DNA from: Trichomonas vaginalis G3
Lineage: Eukaryota; Parabasalia; Trichomonadida; Trichomonadidae
Reading direction: 5' to 3'
DNA length: 64,000 bases
NCBI RefSeq assembly: GCF_026262505.1
Contig: NC_067206.1
Coordinates: 14,752,205 to 14,816,204 of the forward strand
Shown here piece by piece: positions 42,674-53,194 of the stretch. Each line of letters begins with the position of its first letter. Positions within the stretch are counted from its first letter, which is position 1. Below the pieces are notes generated by a model. It saw nothing but the letters and a program-made list of their open reading frames with translations. It was not told where the DNA came from and did no database searches. The position numbers were made by a program, and so were the translations under genes.

Positions 42674-43867
42674 TTATTCGATAAGAACGACATCGCTATC
42701 GTTTTCTTCTTCCTCCTCCTCTTCTTCATAGTCAGTATCTGATGGCTCTTTGTCAGCCACATGACCAGCAACAAATATTGAGACAAATTGTTTCTTTGGT
42801 TTTGTTAGCAGGAACTTTTGATGGTCGTAGAACACGAATTCTACATTTTGAAAATGTTGTGCTGAGTATTCTGTGAAATGGGAAATTGGAATTGGTTCTC
42901 CCATGCCAAAACCAGCAATGGACGCGAACAAAACATCGTCTTCGACTCTTGCAGGTTTGTCAATTGCAACAGTAGTTATTATGTGAGGTTTTCCTTCACA
43001 TCCTGCAAGAGATTGTACATGATAGATTGCTTTTTCTTCTCCCTCAGGAACTGAAAGTGTGAAATGGAATGAGAGTTCTCCATATTCATTTGCTTCTTCG
43101 TAATAGTTGTATGTTGTAGGATACACCAATTGAAATTTTCCTATTCTTGTTTCCCTCAGGTGTTGTCTATATTGCTTGGGAAAACATAAAATAAATTGCT
43201 CTATAGCTTGTGTTGCTATTAGATTGGTTGTAACTGGTAATTTTGAGGCGAAAAGGTCTACAAGAACACCGGGATTTTTTATGTCGTTTTCAATTGGTTT
43301 AACAGATTCTATGACTTTGTTAAACATTTCACTATAATCTGTGTTGTCTTCGACCCCCCAATTGTTAAGAAGTTTATACAACAATTTCAGTCTTTTCATG
43401 GCGTATTTTCTTTGAATGGATTCGGGTAGCGAGAGGTTACAGTCGTCGCTTTGTGTTTCGTTACTCGAATATTGTTCAAGAGAAATTAAATCTTGAAATT
43501 GTGCTCTTGTTAACATACTTGTAGAACTATGTGAAACTTGTTCTGGTGCTGGTTGTAAATCTGTTTCAGATGTTTCTGTTGTGTTTTGAGAAGAAGAAGA
43601 ACTCAAATTGTTGGACAATTTGTCTTGAATTGTAGAACTATGTGAAACTTGTTCTGGTGCTGTTTGGACAACTGTATCTGTTGTTTCTGTTGTGTTTTGA
43701 GTAGATTGTCTTGAATTGTTGGACAATTTGTCTTGAATTGTATGAGGAAATTGCTTTGGTATTATAGGAGGTCGTAAGGGTTTTGAGAATGGTGAGACAT
43801 AAGTTGTAGGAACTTTAACTGCAGAGGTAGTCGAAGAATTGTTTGCGACACTTGTTCTTCCTTCCAT
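42674..43867 (-). CDS. Ser/Thr-rich left-end Maverick protein, 397 residues
   Basis: Whole. Residues 1-115 are low complexity with two repeats of STIQDKLSNN...TTET...APEQVSHSS; the rest is folded-looking, alpha/beta, with a long aromatic/hydrophobic centre. The C-terminus is a run of Glu/Asp (YEEEEEEEENDSD). No family recognised. First gene at the left end, read towards the terminus, divergent from the large coiled-coil gene across 470 bp that holds the CAACGG cluster. An attachment or regulatory role cannot be told from sequence. Confidence 0.75.
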   Translation of the reverse strand: MEGRTSVANNSSTTSAVKVPTTYVSPFSKPLRPPIIPKQFPHTIQDKLSNNSRQSTQNTTETTDTVVQTAPEQVSHSSTIQDKLSNNLSSSSSQNTTETSETDLQPAPEQVSHSSTSMLTRAQFQDLISLEQYSSNETQSDDCNLSLPESIQRKYAMKRLKLLYKLLNNWGVEDNTDYSEMFNKVIESVKPIENDIKNPGVLVDLFASKLPVTTNLIATQAIEQFILCFPKQYRQHLRETRIGKFQLVYPTTYNYYEEANEYGELSFHFTLSVPEGEEKAIYHVQSLAGCEGKPHIITTVAIDKPARVEDDVLFASIAGFGMGEPIPISHFTEYSAQHFQNVEFVFYDHQKFLLTKPKKQFVSIFVAGHVADKEPSDTDYEEEEEEEENDSDVVLIE

Positions 43868-44338
43868 TATGAAAAATGAACTGTTTTTTTCGGACTACTC
43901 ATAGAAAAGTTTAAAATAAACGGTTTTTGTCAACGGTAACCCCCTCTATTTTTTATTTTATTGAAAAGTCTCCGTTGGAAAACCGTTCCATCTCAAATAT
44001 TGAATGAACTATAAACATTTTTTGTTTTCTATATATACTTTTTTGTCCAACGGTAAAACTTTTTACACAACGGTTTTTGAGAGTCGTCGCCGTTGACTTT
44101 TTTGTAGAGCGCTCAAAATAGTATAACTTTGTCCGGACAAGTAAGGGTCTATCGTCGCTACAGGAAAAGTTACAGGCGTTCCAAGGAAGTATACTTTGAG
44201 AAGCCTTTTCTCCCTTATAGAATGAGATAAGACAGTTATTTTACAAAACTGACAACACTTTGACCGAGTAGTTTTTTGTGCTGAACAAAAAGTGTCATAT
44301 AAACATCTGTCAAAAACCACTTTTTAACTTCACTTAAA
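43868..44338. promoter_or_regulatory. Divergent promoter with CAACGG box cluster
   Basis: CAACGG or its complement occurs at 43931, 43972, 44048, 44068 and 44090, with AACGG/ACCGTT variants at 43918 and 43982. CAACGG fits the classical Myb recognition core YAACKG, and T. vaginalis has many Myb regulators. No convincing gene on either strand. Confidence 0.5.
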
Positions 44339-46957
44339 ATGCCACGTAAGCTACGTAAGAATATGCGTAAGAGGAAGAGAGCATTGAAACATCCAATAGT
44401 AAAACTGACACCACAACAACAGTTGCAACAACAAATGATGAATGACCCCACTATGTTGCAACAAATGTCAAGCAACCCTATGCTTTTAAACCGAGTTATT
44501 GGTGCACAGAGTGGAGGTTTAAGAGCGGCACTTTTAGCGAAAATGGCAGGCTATGGTGGAGCTGCAGACGGAACAGCTTATAACCCTCAAAGTCAAATGA
44601 ATTTGAGTTCACTCAAAAATCAAATAACAGATGTCAAAAAGTCAAACATAGACATACAGAAACAAATAAGTGAAAACGAAAAGAAACTAGAATATGACAG
44701 ACACACAAAGAAACTAAATGAGTTAAACGTAGAGAAAAAGAAGAAAGAAGAACAACTGAAAGAACTAAGTACAGAGGAATATGCGAAAAAAGTGTCAGAA
44801 AAAGCAGCAGAAGTAGCAAAAATGGAACAAGATGTTATAAATTTGAAAAACCATACTACTCAATATAAAGTACTGAAAGATGAAGAGATAAAACAAAAAG
44901 CCCTGAAGACATATATGGATAGCGATGAGTATAAAAAAGAAGTTGAAGCAAATGTAAAGGCAGAAAAACTTTTACAGTTGCAAAACCAAACCGTACAGTA
45001 TGAAAACTTAGCACAAGAAAGTAAAAATAACGACGCAGCCATGCAAAAGGCAATGAAAAGCGCAGAATATATAAAAGCTAATAATGACTGGTTAGATGCC
45101 CAAGCCAACGCTAAAGCAGCCCAACTTATAGGGTCAATAAGGACAAAAATACAAGCGGATGAAGACAGTTCAAATGAAGCTTTAATGAATGCCGACTTTA
45201 AGAATGCCTTCGAAGCTCTTCATAGTAAGGTGAAACTAGTGAACGACTTCTCATCTGGAAAGAAACTGAAGTCTGAAGGTTTCGACAAAGAGTTAAGAGA
45301 AGTAGCACAAAATATGACGAAAATAACAGATGCAGCAACGAGACAGGCAGTTCAAAGTGCCTATGACTCCGTTAGAGCAACTGTTGTGGAAAGTCAAGAA
45401 AAAGAGTTACAACAGACCAAAACAGACCTAGTAAATGCTTTCTTAAAAACGAAAAGTCAGGTAGGACATTATGCTGCAGATGGAACATATGTGCCAGCTG
45501 GTGGAACTTATATACCACCAAACCCTCCAAGAGAAGCACTTGCACCAGGACTACCTAAAACATTTACATCGTCACATGGACACAGACACAGGCATGCACC
45601 ACAACAACAACAACCAACAATTCAAAATCCAGCACAACAACCACCTCCACAACCAGCACAACAACCACCTCCACAACCAGCACAACAACAACCACAAACA
45701 GAGCAAGGACATAAAAGAAGTAGAGAAAAAGGAAACCAAGAATTCTTAAAAATGCTTAAGGAAGATTATGGTTACCCAGATACTCTTGACTTTAGTGACA
45801 GATATAAAGAAGCTATTAGAAAGTTCAAGGAAGGAAATACTGACCCGAACCTATTTAGCTTTATGGCTCAGCATCAAATCGGATATAATCTCAAACCTGG
45901 AAAATACAAGCTCGCTAAGGGATATGATTTAATAGCATATCATCCAAATGACATGAATGAATTTACTCCGAGATATTTGATGTCAGAGCTAAATGATAAT
46001 TCAACTCTCTTCATGAAACGCGTAAAAAATAGAGACGGAACGAAAGAAGAAAGGTTTATGAGTCCGGATGACTTAGATAGGGAACTTGTTAAAAACGGTC
46101 TCGGAATATATGAAATGCCAGCAGATGAGGTACAAGAAACTCAACAGGAAGAAGTTCAGATACAACCAGACATGGAAGAAATAGTTCAGCAACAACAGCT
46201 AGAAGAGCCTGAAGGAAACGAACAAATCCCTCCTTTGGAAACTAACTTCACAGAACTAGATGAAGATTTGGAACAGCCGAAAAATCTTGACCCTCAACAA
46301 GAGTATGCGGAGAATATGGAATCTTTCCAAGAGTCTAAGAAAAATTCGGCTGACATAGTAGAAGAATATCGAAAAATGTTCGCCGACATACAAAAGACTC
46401 CAACATCAGATGAAAATATTCAGCATAGAATGGAAGTACTGAAAGATAATGTACGCAAATACAATAACCCTTTTTACTTACGACCATATAACGTTCAATC
46501 TTTGGATGAACTCGGTGAAAATAAAAGGTTAAATTTCAACAAAACATATAGAAATGAAACATTGTTTAAAGTTCATTCAGAACCTAACAAATATGGAAAC
46601 AAACCTACTTTTGTTTCTGCAGACTATGGAACTACAATGAGATGGGGTCATAAAGCTAATCCGGATAGGTGGTTCATAAACTTACAACCACAATTCCAAG
46701 AAGTTGTAGACGCAATGGAAGTGAATGGTGAACCAGATATAGCTGGTATTTTCAGCGCGGCTTTAATGCCATTGAAAGATATGAAACATGCAGATATTTT
46801 GGACCAGTATGAAATGAACATGGCTGATGGAAATATAACACCTGACGTTCTAAAACATTTATCTCAAAGAACTACACAGAACCATAGAGATGGTATATTT
46901 GGTGAAGAGTTTAGAAAGAAAGTTAGGGAGAGAGAAGAAAGAACCTATTGTACATGA
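44339..46957 (+). CDS. Large coiled-coil, PQ-rich Maverick protein, 872 residues
   Basis: Long frame. Very basic N-terminus (MPRKLRKNMRKRKRALKHP), Gln/Met-rich stretch, a Gly/Ala hydrophobic patch (GGLRAALLAKMAGYGGAADG), then coiled coil over residues 85-380 rich in Lys/Glu/Gln. PPPQPAQQ repeats lie near residues 415-450, followed by a folded C-terminal half. The basic N-terminus and Gly/Ala patch recall DNA-condensing and core proteins of adenovirus-like virions; inference. It may be a virion core polyprotein or terminal protein. It overlaps the next frame by 68 bp, so the pair may be two genes or one interrupted gene. Confidence 0.7.
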   Translation: MPRKLRKNMRKRKRALKHPIVKLTPQQQLQQQMMNDPTMLQQMSSNPMLLNRVIGAQSGGLRAALLAKMAGYGGAADGTAYNPQSQMNLSSLKNQITDVKKSNIDIQKQISENEKKLEYDRHTKKLNELNVEKKKKEEQLKELSTEEYAKKVSEKAAEVAKMEQDVINLKNHTTQYKVLKDEEIKQKALKTYMDSDEYKKEVEANVKAEKLLQLQNQTVQYENLAQESKNNDAAMQKAMKSAEYIKANNDWLDAQANAKAAQLIGSIRTKIQADEDSSNEALMNADFKNAFEALHSKVKLVNDFSSGKKLKSEGFDKELREVAQNMTKITDAATRQAVQSAYDSVRATVVESQEKELQQTKTDLVNAFLKTKSQVGHYAADGTYVPAGGTYIPPNPPREALAPGLPKTFTSSHGHRHRHAPQQQQPTIQNPAQQPPPQPAQQPPPQPAQQQPQTEQGHKRSREKGNQEFLKMLKEDYGYPDTLDFSDRYKEAIRKFKEGNTDPNLFSFMAQHQIGYNLKPGKYKLAKGYDLIAYHPNDMNEFTPRYLMSELNDNSTLFMKRVKNRDGTKEERFMSPDDLDRELVKNGLGIYEMPADEVQETQQEEVQIQPDMEEIVQQQQLEEPEGNEQIPPLETNFTELDEDLEQPKNLDPQQEYAENMESFQESKKNSADIVEEYRKMFADIQKTPTSDENIQHRMEVLKDNVRKYNNPFYLRPYNVQSLDELGENKRLNFNKTYRNETLFKVHSEPNKYGNKPTFVSADYGTTMRWGHKANPDRWFINLQPQFQEVVDAMEVNGEPDIAGIFSAALMPLKDMKHADILDQYEMNMADGNITPDVLKHLSQRTTQNHRDGIFGEEFRKKVREREERTYCT

Positions 46958-47648
46958 CCTTGCAAACGAAAGTTTGCAAAATGTCATAAAAACTTACTTT
47001 GCAGACAATGAACCGAGAAGGGATGAATATTTAAGAAAACTCAAATGGACAGTACCAAATGAAATGTTAGTATTGAAAAACATGTTCCTTGACAAAATAA
47101 AACCAACTACAGAAATAAATGACGCAAGACTGAAACATTGGGTAAAAGCTTTCCCATTCACAAAAGATATTATTGGTAACATGGAAAGAAAACCAGAATG
47201 GCTACAAAAACATATATTTGGAAACGAGCTTATTCCATATGGACAAGCTCTGTTTGAAGAGCTTGAACCGGAAACTCAGGAAAGAGTCATGCAAACAATA
47301 CGCGAAGACTCAAATACAAACTATGACAAAATCTTTCTAGGATATAGGTTACCTGAGATGGGCGACCAGAGCCCAAAGGCAAAAAGGACATGGGAAATTT
47401 ACAACATACTAGGTGAACATGAGGCAAAGATGCAACAACTTGAAGCAGAGGGCAAGTTACCAAAAGCGACACCAAAGAAGAAGAGAAGAGTAGAACAAAG
47501 TGAAAGTAGTGAAGAAGTAACTTCATCTAGTGAAAGTAGTGGCAATGAAGGAAAAAGAAGAGTTAAAAACTCAGTCAGGAAGAAAGTAAAGCTTGGTCCG
47601 AACATTATGACACATAAATCCAACTATTCTATATTTTTACCCATATGA
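46890..47648 (+). CDS. Basic-tailed Maverick protein frame, 252 residues
   Basis: Begins inside the previous gene and ends 2 bp before the capsid start. Folded N-terminal part with Trp/Leu-rich helices (LKHWVKAFPFTKDIIGNMER). C-terminus has a classical nuclear-localisation-like TPKKKRRVE, a Ser/Glu-rich run, and a second basic cluster (GKRRVKNSVRKKVKLG). Function unknown; the nuclear signals suit a protein that accompanies DNA to the nucleus. Confidence 0.6.
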   Translation: MVYLVKSLERKLGREKKEPIVHDLANESLQNVIKTYFADNEPRRDEYLRKLKWTVPNEMLVLKNMFLDKIKPTTEINDARLKHWVKAFPFTKDIIGNMERKPEWLQKHIFGNELIPYGQALFEELEPETQERVMQTIREDSNTNYDKIFLGYRLPEMGDQSPKAKRTWEIYNILGEHEAKMQQLEAEGKLPKATPKKKRRVEQSESSEEVTSSSESSGNEGKRRVKNSVRKKVKLGPNIMTHKSNYSIFLPI

Positions 47649-47649
47649 A

Positions 47650-49139
47650 ATGTACGCCGCTCAGAATATAACGCCAACAGTTTTGGATGCCATGAACGGA
47701 AATGTTTCCGAATGGTATAACGAATGCGACAATGCCATTAGAAGGTCAGAAATAGTTCCTGGAACTTACGAATATACAACTGCTGTTTCTTATGGAAACG
47801 TAGGTGAGTTTGGAGAAGGTTCTTCAACAACAGTAGATATTGCTTGCGACAGGTTTCATATTATTTCTATTGACAACTCATTCTTATACGTGGAACAAGA
47901 CATTGAAATAAAACCTTCTGCCAAGTTGTCTGACAAGAAAGGTTGCAATGGAATTTTCTATGTCGGATACCAATATGCTCCAGAAGTTTTCATGGGATAT
48001 AAGATATATTCTAACTCTGACTTAGTTCAAACAGTAACATGGGCAAACTATGAATGGTTCGCTTTGAGAAACTCAGTACAACCACAAGCTAGAGAACAAA
48101 CAGACCAGTATGCAACTATTGAGAAAATAAGAAGACTTGACCCTAACGTTCCAGGAGTTTATGTTAACCTTTCTGGTTCAGATGGAAATGCTGCCACTAA
48201 AGTAAAACTGAAACTTAGAGTTCCTTTGTCATCTTTCCTCATCTTTAGGTTTTTTAAGATACTTGCCAAACTGGGCAGGAAAAATTTCTATCGAACTTAC
48301 TCCAAGCAAAAATAACTTAGTCATTGCACCAACACAAGACCCATTCAGCATTACTGTAGCTGGAACTGGTGGAGCCAAGTTCTGTGACTTTTGCAAAGAC
48401 AAAGTTGACTTAGACTTTGGTTTCTCAAACTCAACACTGAAGTAAACTATTATTTCAATGCTGCTGGAACTGCTTGGGACCCAGTTAAGTTTACATGCGA
48501 AAGTTTGAATGCAAGAGAATAGAAAGCAGACTTGCAGTCTATATGTTGGACCCAGATATTTCAAATGCTTTAGCTGCCAAATATATTGCAGTTCCACTTA
48601 TGTTCCCTATACACCAAATATCTGTCAAAGACTTTGCAGGTGAAGTTGGAAACCAAAGTGCTGACCCAGGTGCAAGAACAGATATTGCTTTAACAACTGC
48701 AATGAAACATGCAGATACTATGTTTGTACTGTTCAGACGAACTATAAATGACTATTCTTGTTTCTACAACCCTGGTATTAAATATCATATAAACATAGAT
48801 GGCAAATATTATCCAAGAGAAGAATATTCTACAGTTGAGGATATGAGGTCATACAACTTGACATTAGATGCTATGAACTTTAACAACAACTTCACAACAA
48901 CCATTAACCCTGAAATGCAAAGTTCTATTATGCCATATGTGAAAGTATGGACTCATACAGGAGGTCAAAAAACTCAATATACAAATGGAGACCGTTCAAA
49001 CTTTTGGCTTGGCATTCCATTTGCTGACTCAGAAGACTTTATGGGTGGTATTTCAACTGTTGGTACAGTTCAAATACAATATACTGGTGACAGAGACGGT
49101 CCAGATGAATTGAAGCAAAGAAGTTTACAAAACCAATAG
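47650..49139 (+). pseudogene. Major capsid protein candidate (double jelly-roll type)
   Basis: About 495 codons, the size expected for a Polinton major capsid protein. Beta-rich with many aromatic and Asn/Asp/Gly turns (GCNGIFYVGYQYAPEVFMG; FWLGIPFADSEDFMGG). Lies directly upstream of the minor capsid candidate, as in other Polintons. About two breaks. The fold assignment rests on size, composition and gene order; structure prediction of the readable segments would decide. Confidence 0.7.
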
Positions 49140-49145
49140 CACTTT

Positions 49146-49565
49146 TCACGGAAGATGCTCTTTTGAAGATTCGTTCGATGAAACCTGCTGGGGCTCCTCA
49201 GATTGGCATAACGACAGCTTCCATCGAGCAGATTTTGGCAGCAGGTCAGTAAGTTGTTCTTGAACTGACTTCTCTCCGTCAAATATTGACAGTACGCCAG
49301 TTTTGACATAATATTGTATTATAAACTTTCCTTTAGTAATATCGTCAGTTTTGAAGTTATATTTTGTCTGCTTCAAGAACTTTCACCATTTCAGTTATAC
49401 CAACTTTCTTTGCTTTATGAAAATATTTTGGTTCAGCAAAGACTGCTATTCTATAACATTTTCCATTGTTTGTGTAAAGAACTATTCTGTCAATGTATTT
49501 GTATTGTTTGTGTGTATAAACTTTGTTCTGCTTCAATTCGAAAGAGATACTCGAATACGTCCATA
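49146..49565 (-). pseudogene. Small minus-strand Maverick gene, broken
   Basis: Readable stretches such as YRIAVFAEPKYFHKAKKVGI and SIFDGEKSVQEQLTDLLPKS. Convergent with the capsid gene and divergent from the next. Broken in both C and D. Function unknown. Confidence 0.5.
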
Positions 49566-49582
49566 TTTTTATTCTAAGTAAA

Positions 49583-50164
49583 ATGTCATTTCCGAAAAAT
49601 AGAAGCGTAAGTGTTTCAAAAGGTTTAATGGCGGTGGCAGATGTGAAGTTAAATTCACCAACTCAAACAAACAGTCAAAGTGTTATTGTCAATGTCAAAG
49701 ACAGAGATGTTGAAGTGGGGAAACCATACGAAGACGAAGATGGTATAACAATTGTTCCTGTAAAAGAACAACCAACATATCCTGAAGTTAGCAGAGACTT
49801 AAGTTCTGTTGCAGATATTCGAAACGACTACCAACAACTTAAAGACAAACTTCAAACTCAGGAGAAGATTTGTCAAGCTTTAGGTATAATGTTAAACTTG
49901 GTCGAACACAACCCTGTAAAAGTGAACTCATATGTCATTGCACCTCATGAAGTTTTGAAAGAACTATTGAAACTTTTGACAGAGGCAGACGATATAAACA
50001 TCAAAGAAATAGAACCCGACATTAGTTGCTGTGGTGTTTCATATAATGTCATTGACAAGATATACGTTATGAAAGGAGGTGAAACGTTGAACTTAAAATA
50101 TAGTTTCCCAGACGTTATAAAAATATTTGACGACCACAACATTTCATTAAAATTTATTTGCTAA
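49583..50164 (+). CDS. Coiled-coil Maverick protein, 193 residues
   Basis: Whole. Start chosen at ATG after TCTAAGTAAA. Basic N-terminus (MSFPKNRSVSVSKG), a central coiled coil (about residues 80-112, DYQQLKDKLQTQEKICQALG), then a compact C-terminal domain with two adjacent Cys (ISCCGVSYN). No family recognised. Between major and minor capsid genes, only 4 bp before the latter, so a virion or assembly role is likely by context. Confidence 0.75.
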   Translation: MSFPKNRSVSVSKGLMAVADVKLNSPTQTNSQSVIVNVKDRDVEVGKPYEDEDGITIVPVKEQPTYPEVSRDLSSVADIRNDYQQLKDKLQTQEKICQALGIMLNLVEHNPVKVNSYVIAPHEVLKELLKLLTEADDINIKEIEPDISCCGVSYNVIDKIYVMKGGETLNLKYSFPDVIKIFDDHNISLKFIC

Positions 50165-50168
50165 GTAA

Positions 50169-50965
50169 ATGGCAGAAGATATAATGGTTTATACTATTAC
50201 GACTAAAAACCCTGAGTCATATAATTCTATAACAACAAACTTACAAAGTCCTCAAGGACGATATTGTAAACTAACCTTAAACACAATGACGACTAAAGCC
50301 TGTTTTGCTCTTTTGACACCAGAAGACTTTATTGTTGTGAATGGTAAAAAATACTCCTTTGAAGATACTTACTCAGATATACCACCAACAGGTTTTGTTG
50401 ACTTATTTAATACTTTAAGGACGGGTGTAACATGTGCTGCAACTAGAGCAGGTTTCATTATGTTTGGATGTCCGACTGAGTTTACTATAAACGATATGAG
50501 CTATAATACAAAACTTATTTCTGGTTTTTACTACCAACAGTTTCCTATAACAGGAAAAGGTGTCATACAAGGAATGTCTATTCCATTGACATTAAGCACA
50601 CCAATCTTATATATTGTTTCAAACTTAGGTTCAAAGTGTTATTCGAATGTCGACAGAAACTATTATGACCAAAAGATACTTATGCGTATAAACAATACTT
50701 TCTCTGCTGGTTTGCCTATTGTTCATTCGAATGCAGAATTTTCAACCTTAGTGAACTCAAACACTTTGGCAAGTATAACGTTGAATTAGTTGACGCAAAC
50801 TTTGTTCCTGTAAAACTTTTATGTCCTATGTATTTGTCAATGACGGCAGAAAGTTTCGAATTGGAAGATGCAACTGGTGAAAGTATTGTATTACAAGAAC
50901 AACTTCAACAACAAATAGCACAAGAACAACAAATGCAACAAATGCAACAACAAAGTCAAGAATAA
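50169..50965 (+). pseudogene. Minor capsid (penton-type) protein candidate
   Basis: About 265 codons, beta-rich, with a Gln-rich C-terminal tail (EQLQQQIAQEQQMQQMQQQ). About one break. Follows the coiled-coil gene by 4 bp. In Polintons the gene beside the major capsid gene usually encodes the single-jelly-roll penton protein, which is the basis for the call. Confidence 0.7.
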
Positions 50966-50993
50966 AAAATAATATTTTTTTATTTTTATAAAA

Positions 50994-52230
50994 ATGTACA
51001 GAATAGATGTTTCAGATTTTTATGACTTCCAAGCATTCAGAAATATGTGTCCATTTAGAGACTATAACAAAGCAGTCGAGAATTTGAAACGTTTAGTCAT
51101 TTATGTTGACTCTGCCCCAGAATGTTATGTCATGAAAGAATGGGATGTTGTCTTTAACAAACCAAGAGCAACAATAGTGTCTGAACAAGAATGTAGACAG
51201 AAACTTAAGAAAATAAAAGTTGTACAAGTTGGAATGAAGATGTTAGATGCTTGGGATATCTTATTGTCAAAGTTAGAAGATTTTTCAGTTCGAGGTATAA
51301 AGTTCTATACACCTTCTCCAAACTTCTATTCTATCTTCACTGGATATAAATACGAACAAGTAGAATGGAAAGAACAATATTATAGAAGCTTGGTTAGACC
51401 ATGTCAAAGAAATTATATGCAATGGAAACGAAAGAGTCTATGAGTATATCTTATGTTGGTTTGCAAACATCTTACAACATCCAAGTGCTAAAAATGAAAC
51501 TGCTCTCATTATAATTGGAAAACAAGGAACAGGTAAGAACACATTCTTTACAGATATCTTGTGCAAACTGTTAGAAGGTTATTCGAATCCGAATATGACA
51601 AACTTAGAAAACATCTGCGGTAAATTTAACTCCTCAATAGAGAATATGAAACTTATAGTTTGCAATGAACTTCAAAGTATAGATACAACAAAAGTTTTGA
51701 ACTCAGATGCTTTGAAGAGTCTTATAACAGACAAAGTTGGAGTTGTTGAAAGAAAGTATAAAGACCAAAGAGTTTGTGAAAATGTTGCAAACTTCATTAT
51801 GGTTTCAAACAATGTTGTTCCGATGAAGTTAGAAAGTTCTGACAGAAGATATGTAGTTGTCAGAACGTCAGATTCTCATATGCAAGATACAGAATATTTT
51901 GACGACTTAGCAGAAACTTTGACATCTGACTTTTACAACCACTTGTTCTCATACTTTATGACATTAGATATTTCTAAGTTCAATCCAAGACAAATTCCAC
52001 ATACCGAAGAGAGACAAACATTGTTAGAAGCAAACAAGAGTGTATATGAACTGTTCATAGATGAAACTGACTTTGTGTCATTAGATGAAAGGTCATTGTA
52101 CGATTCGTATAAACAATATTGTCAAGAATATGGTTATATGGCAGCTTCTAAACGAACATTCTTGGCAAATGTCAAAAGTCTTTTAGATGTTCAGAATGGT
52201 GTATATACAAAGAAAAATTTTTCTGAGTAA
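50994..52230 (+). pseudogene. SF3-type helicase
   Basis: Walker A GKQGTGKNTFFTD, Walker B-like KLIVCNELQS, motif C-like NFIMVSNN and an Arg-finger-like SSDRRYVVVRTSD: the arrangement of D5-like superfamily 3 helicases. About 410 codons; the N-terminal 130 residues could be a primase remnant but no primase motif is visible. About two breaks. Start after TTTTTATAAAAATG. Confidence 0.85.
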
Positions 52231-52267
52231 ATTTAAAACAAAAATATTTTTTTATCCGATAGAAAAG

Positions 52268-52687
52268 ATGAAAAAATTCATCTCAGTAAACAAGTACATG
52301 TCAGGACTTAAAGAAGAACTAGACCCATTCACATGTTTGAATGTTTACTTCTACCATTTTGAAAAGTCTTCATTCAGCAAAGTTTGGAACATCGAACCAG
52401 TTAAGTTTGCTATTGTGACTAAAAATGGTGCGAAATTTGAAGACTTAGACATAGAAGGTTTGTTAGCAGTCAAAGAAAGTTTTGACAGAAGGTTCTCAAA
52501 CCTTAAAGAAGGCAAAGCATACAAACTTGTTATACCTTATGAACCAAAGAAAGCAGACGACTATGAATATTATGAGTCTAAGATAGTTGAAGTTCAAGGT
52601 AAATTGGGTAAAAAGATTTTAGAGTCTAAGCCAGTGTTTACTCCTAAAGAGGAAGAGAACATTGACATTGACCCAGAAATGTTCTAA
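52268..52687 (+). CDS. Maverick protein, 139 residues
   Basis: Whole. Start chosen at the first ATG (MKKFISVNKYMSGLKEELD) after CCGATAGAAAAG. Alpha/beta, with a Lys/Tyr/Glu-rich second half (PYEPKKADDYEYYESK) and acidic end. No family recognised. Follows the helicase by about 37 bp; convergent with the next gene. Confidence 0.75.
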   Translation: MKKFISVNKYMSGLKEELDPFTCLNVYFYHFEKSSFSKVWNIEPVKFAIVTKNGAKFEDLDIEGLLAVKESFDRRFSNLKEGKAYKLVIPYEPKKADDYEYYESKIVEVQGKLGKKILESKPVFTPKEEENIDIDPEMF

Positions 52688-52706
52688 AAATAAAATTTTA
52701 TTTTTA
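52684..52706. terminator. Palindromic bidirectional 3'-end signal
   Basis: AAAAATAAAATTTTATTTTT between two convergent stop codons 16 bp apart. Confidence 0.6.
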
Positions 52707-53158
52707 CATGTCAAATTTCTTTTTCTCTGGAACTGGTTCAGGTTCTTTCTTCTCTTCTTCTACTTTCTTTTCTTTCTTTTCTCTCTTCTTCTTTTCTGGT
52801 GGAGTTATGTCAAATTTGGCGCAACCATATTTATGTAAAAGTTCTTTGTCCTTTAATAGCTCATCTATTCTGTTTTCTATTTCATCTTCAAGAACAGCGC
52901 ATGTGTCTTCTTTGCATTCTAAGAACTTTTGTTGGACTTCATCTTTCCAATCGGCGTCATCTCTGTCAACAAGTCTGTCATTGACAAATTTTAAGACTGC
53001 TCTGCTTAATGTTTTATGGTTCTTGTCATATTCCCAGAAACAGAACTTTAGAACAAATTCCCCTTTCTTGTTTACACTATGTAAGATTTTATGGTCGACA
53101 GATGTTTTGCTGTCTGTCAAAAGTTGTCTCGAATATAGATAGCGAAATCGCTAGACAT
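52704..53158 (-). pseudogene. K/E-rich tailed Maverick protein
   Basis: Folded N-terminal two thirds with aromatic residues (FVLKFCFWEYDKNH), an acidic helix (DEIENRIDELLKDKELL), and a C-terminal run of Lys/Glu with Pro (EKKKREKKEKKVEEEKKEPE). Start placed at MSSDFAIYIRD opposite the ATPase start. Broken at the 5' end in this copy. No family recognised. Confidence 0.6.
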
Positions 53159-53194
53159 TTTCTAAAAGATAAAAATTTTAATTTTTCTAAAAAT
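53159..53194. promoter_or_regulatory. Bidirectional A/T promoter of ATPase and divergent gene
   Basis: TCTAAAAGATAAAAATTTTA followed by ATTTTTCTAAAAA; the two start codons face away from it. Identical in C (26657-26692). Confidence 0.5.

Noticed and set aside
44063-44320. 85-codon minus-strand frame in the left divergent promoter
   Set aside because: Needs a non-ATG start, has no start motif, and lies over the CAACGG cluster; more likely non-coding.
44634-45108. Minus-strand frames opposite the large coiled-coil gene
   Set aside because: Leucine/serine-rich shadows of a Lys/Glu-rich gene; no independent start motif.
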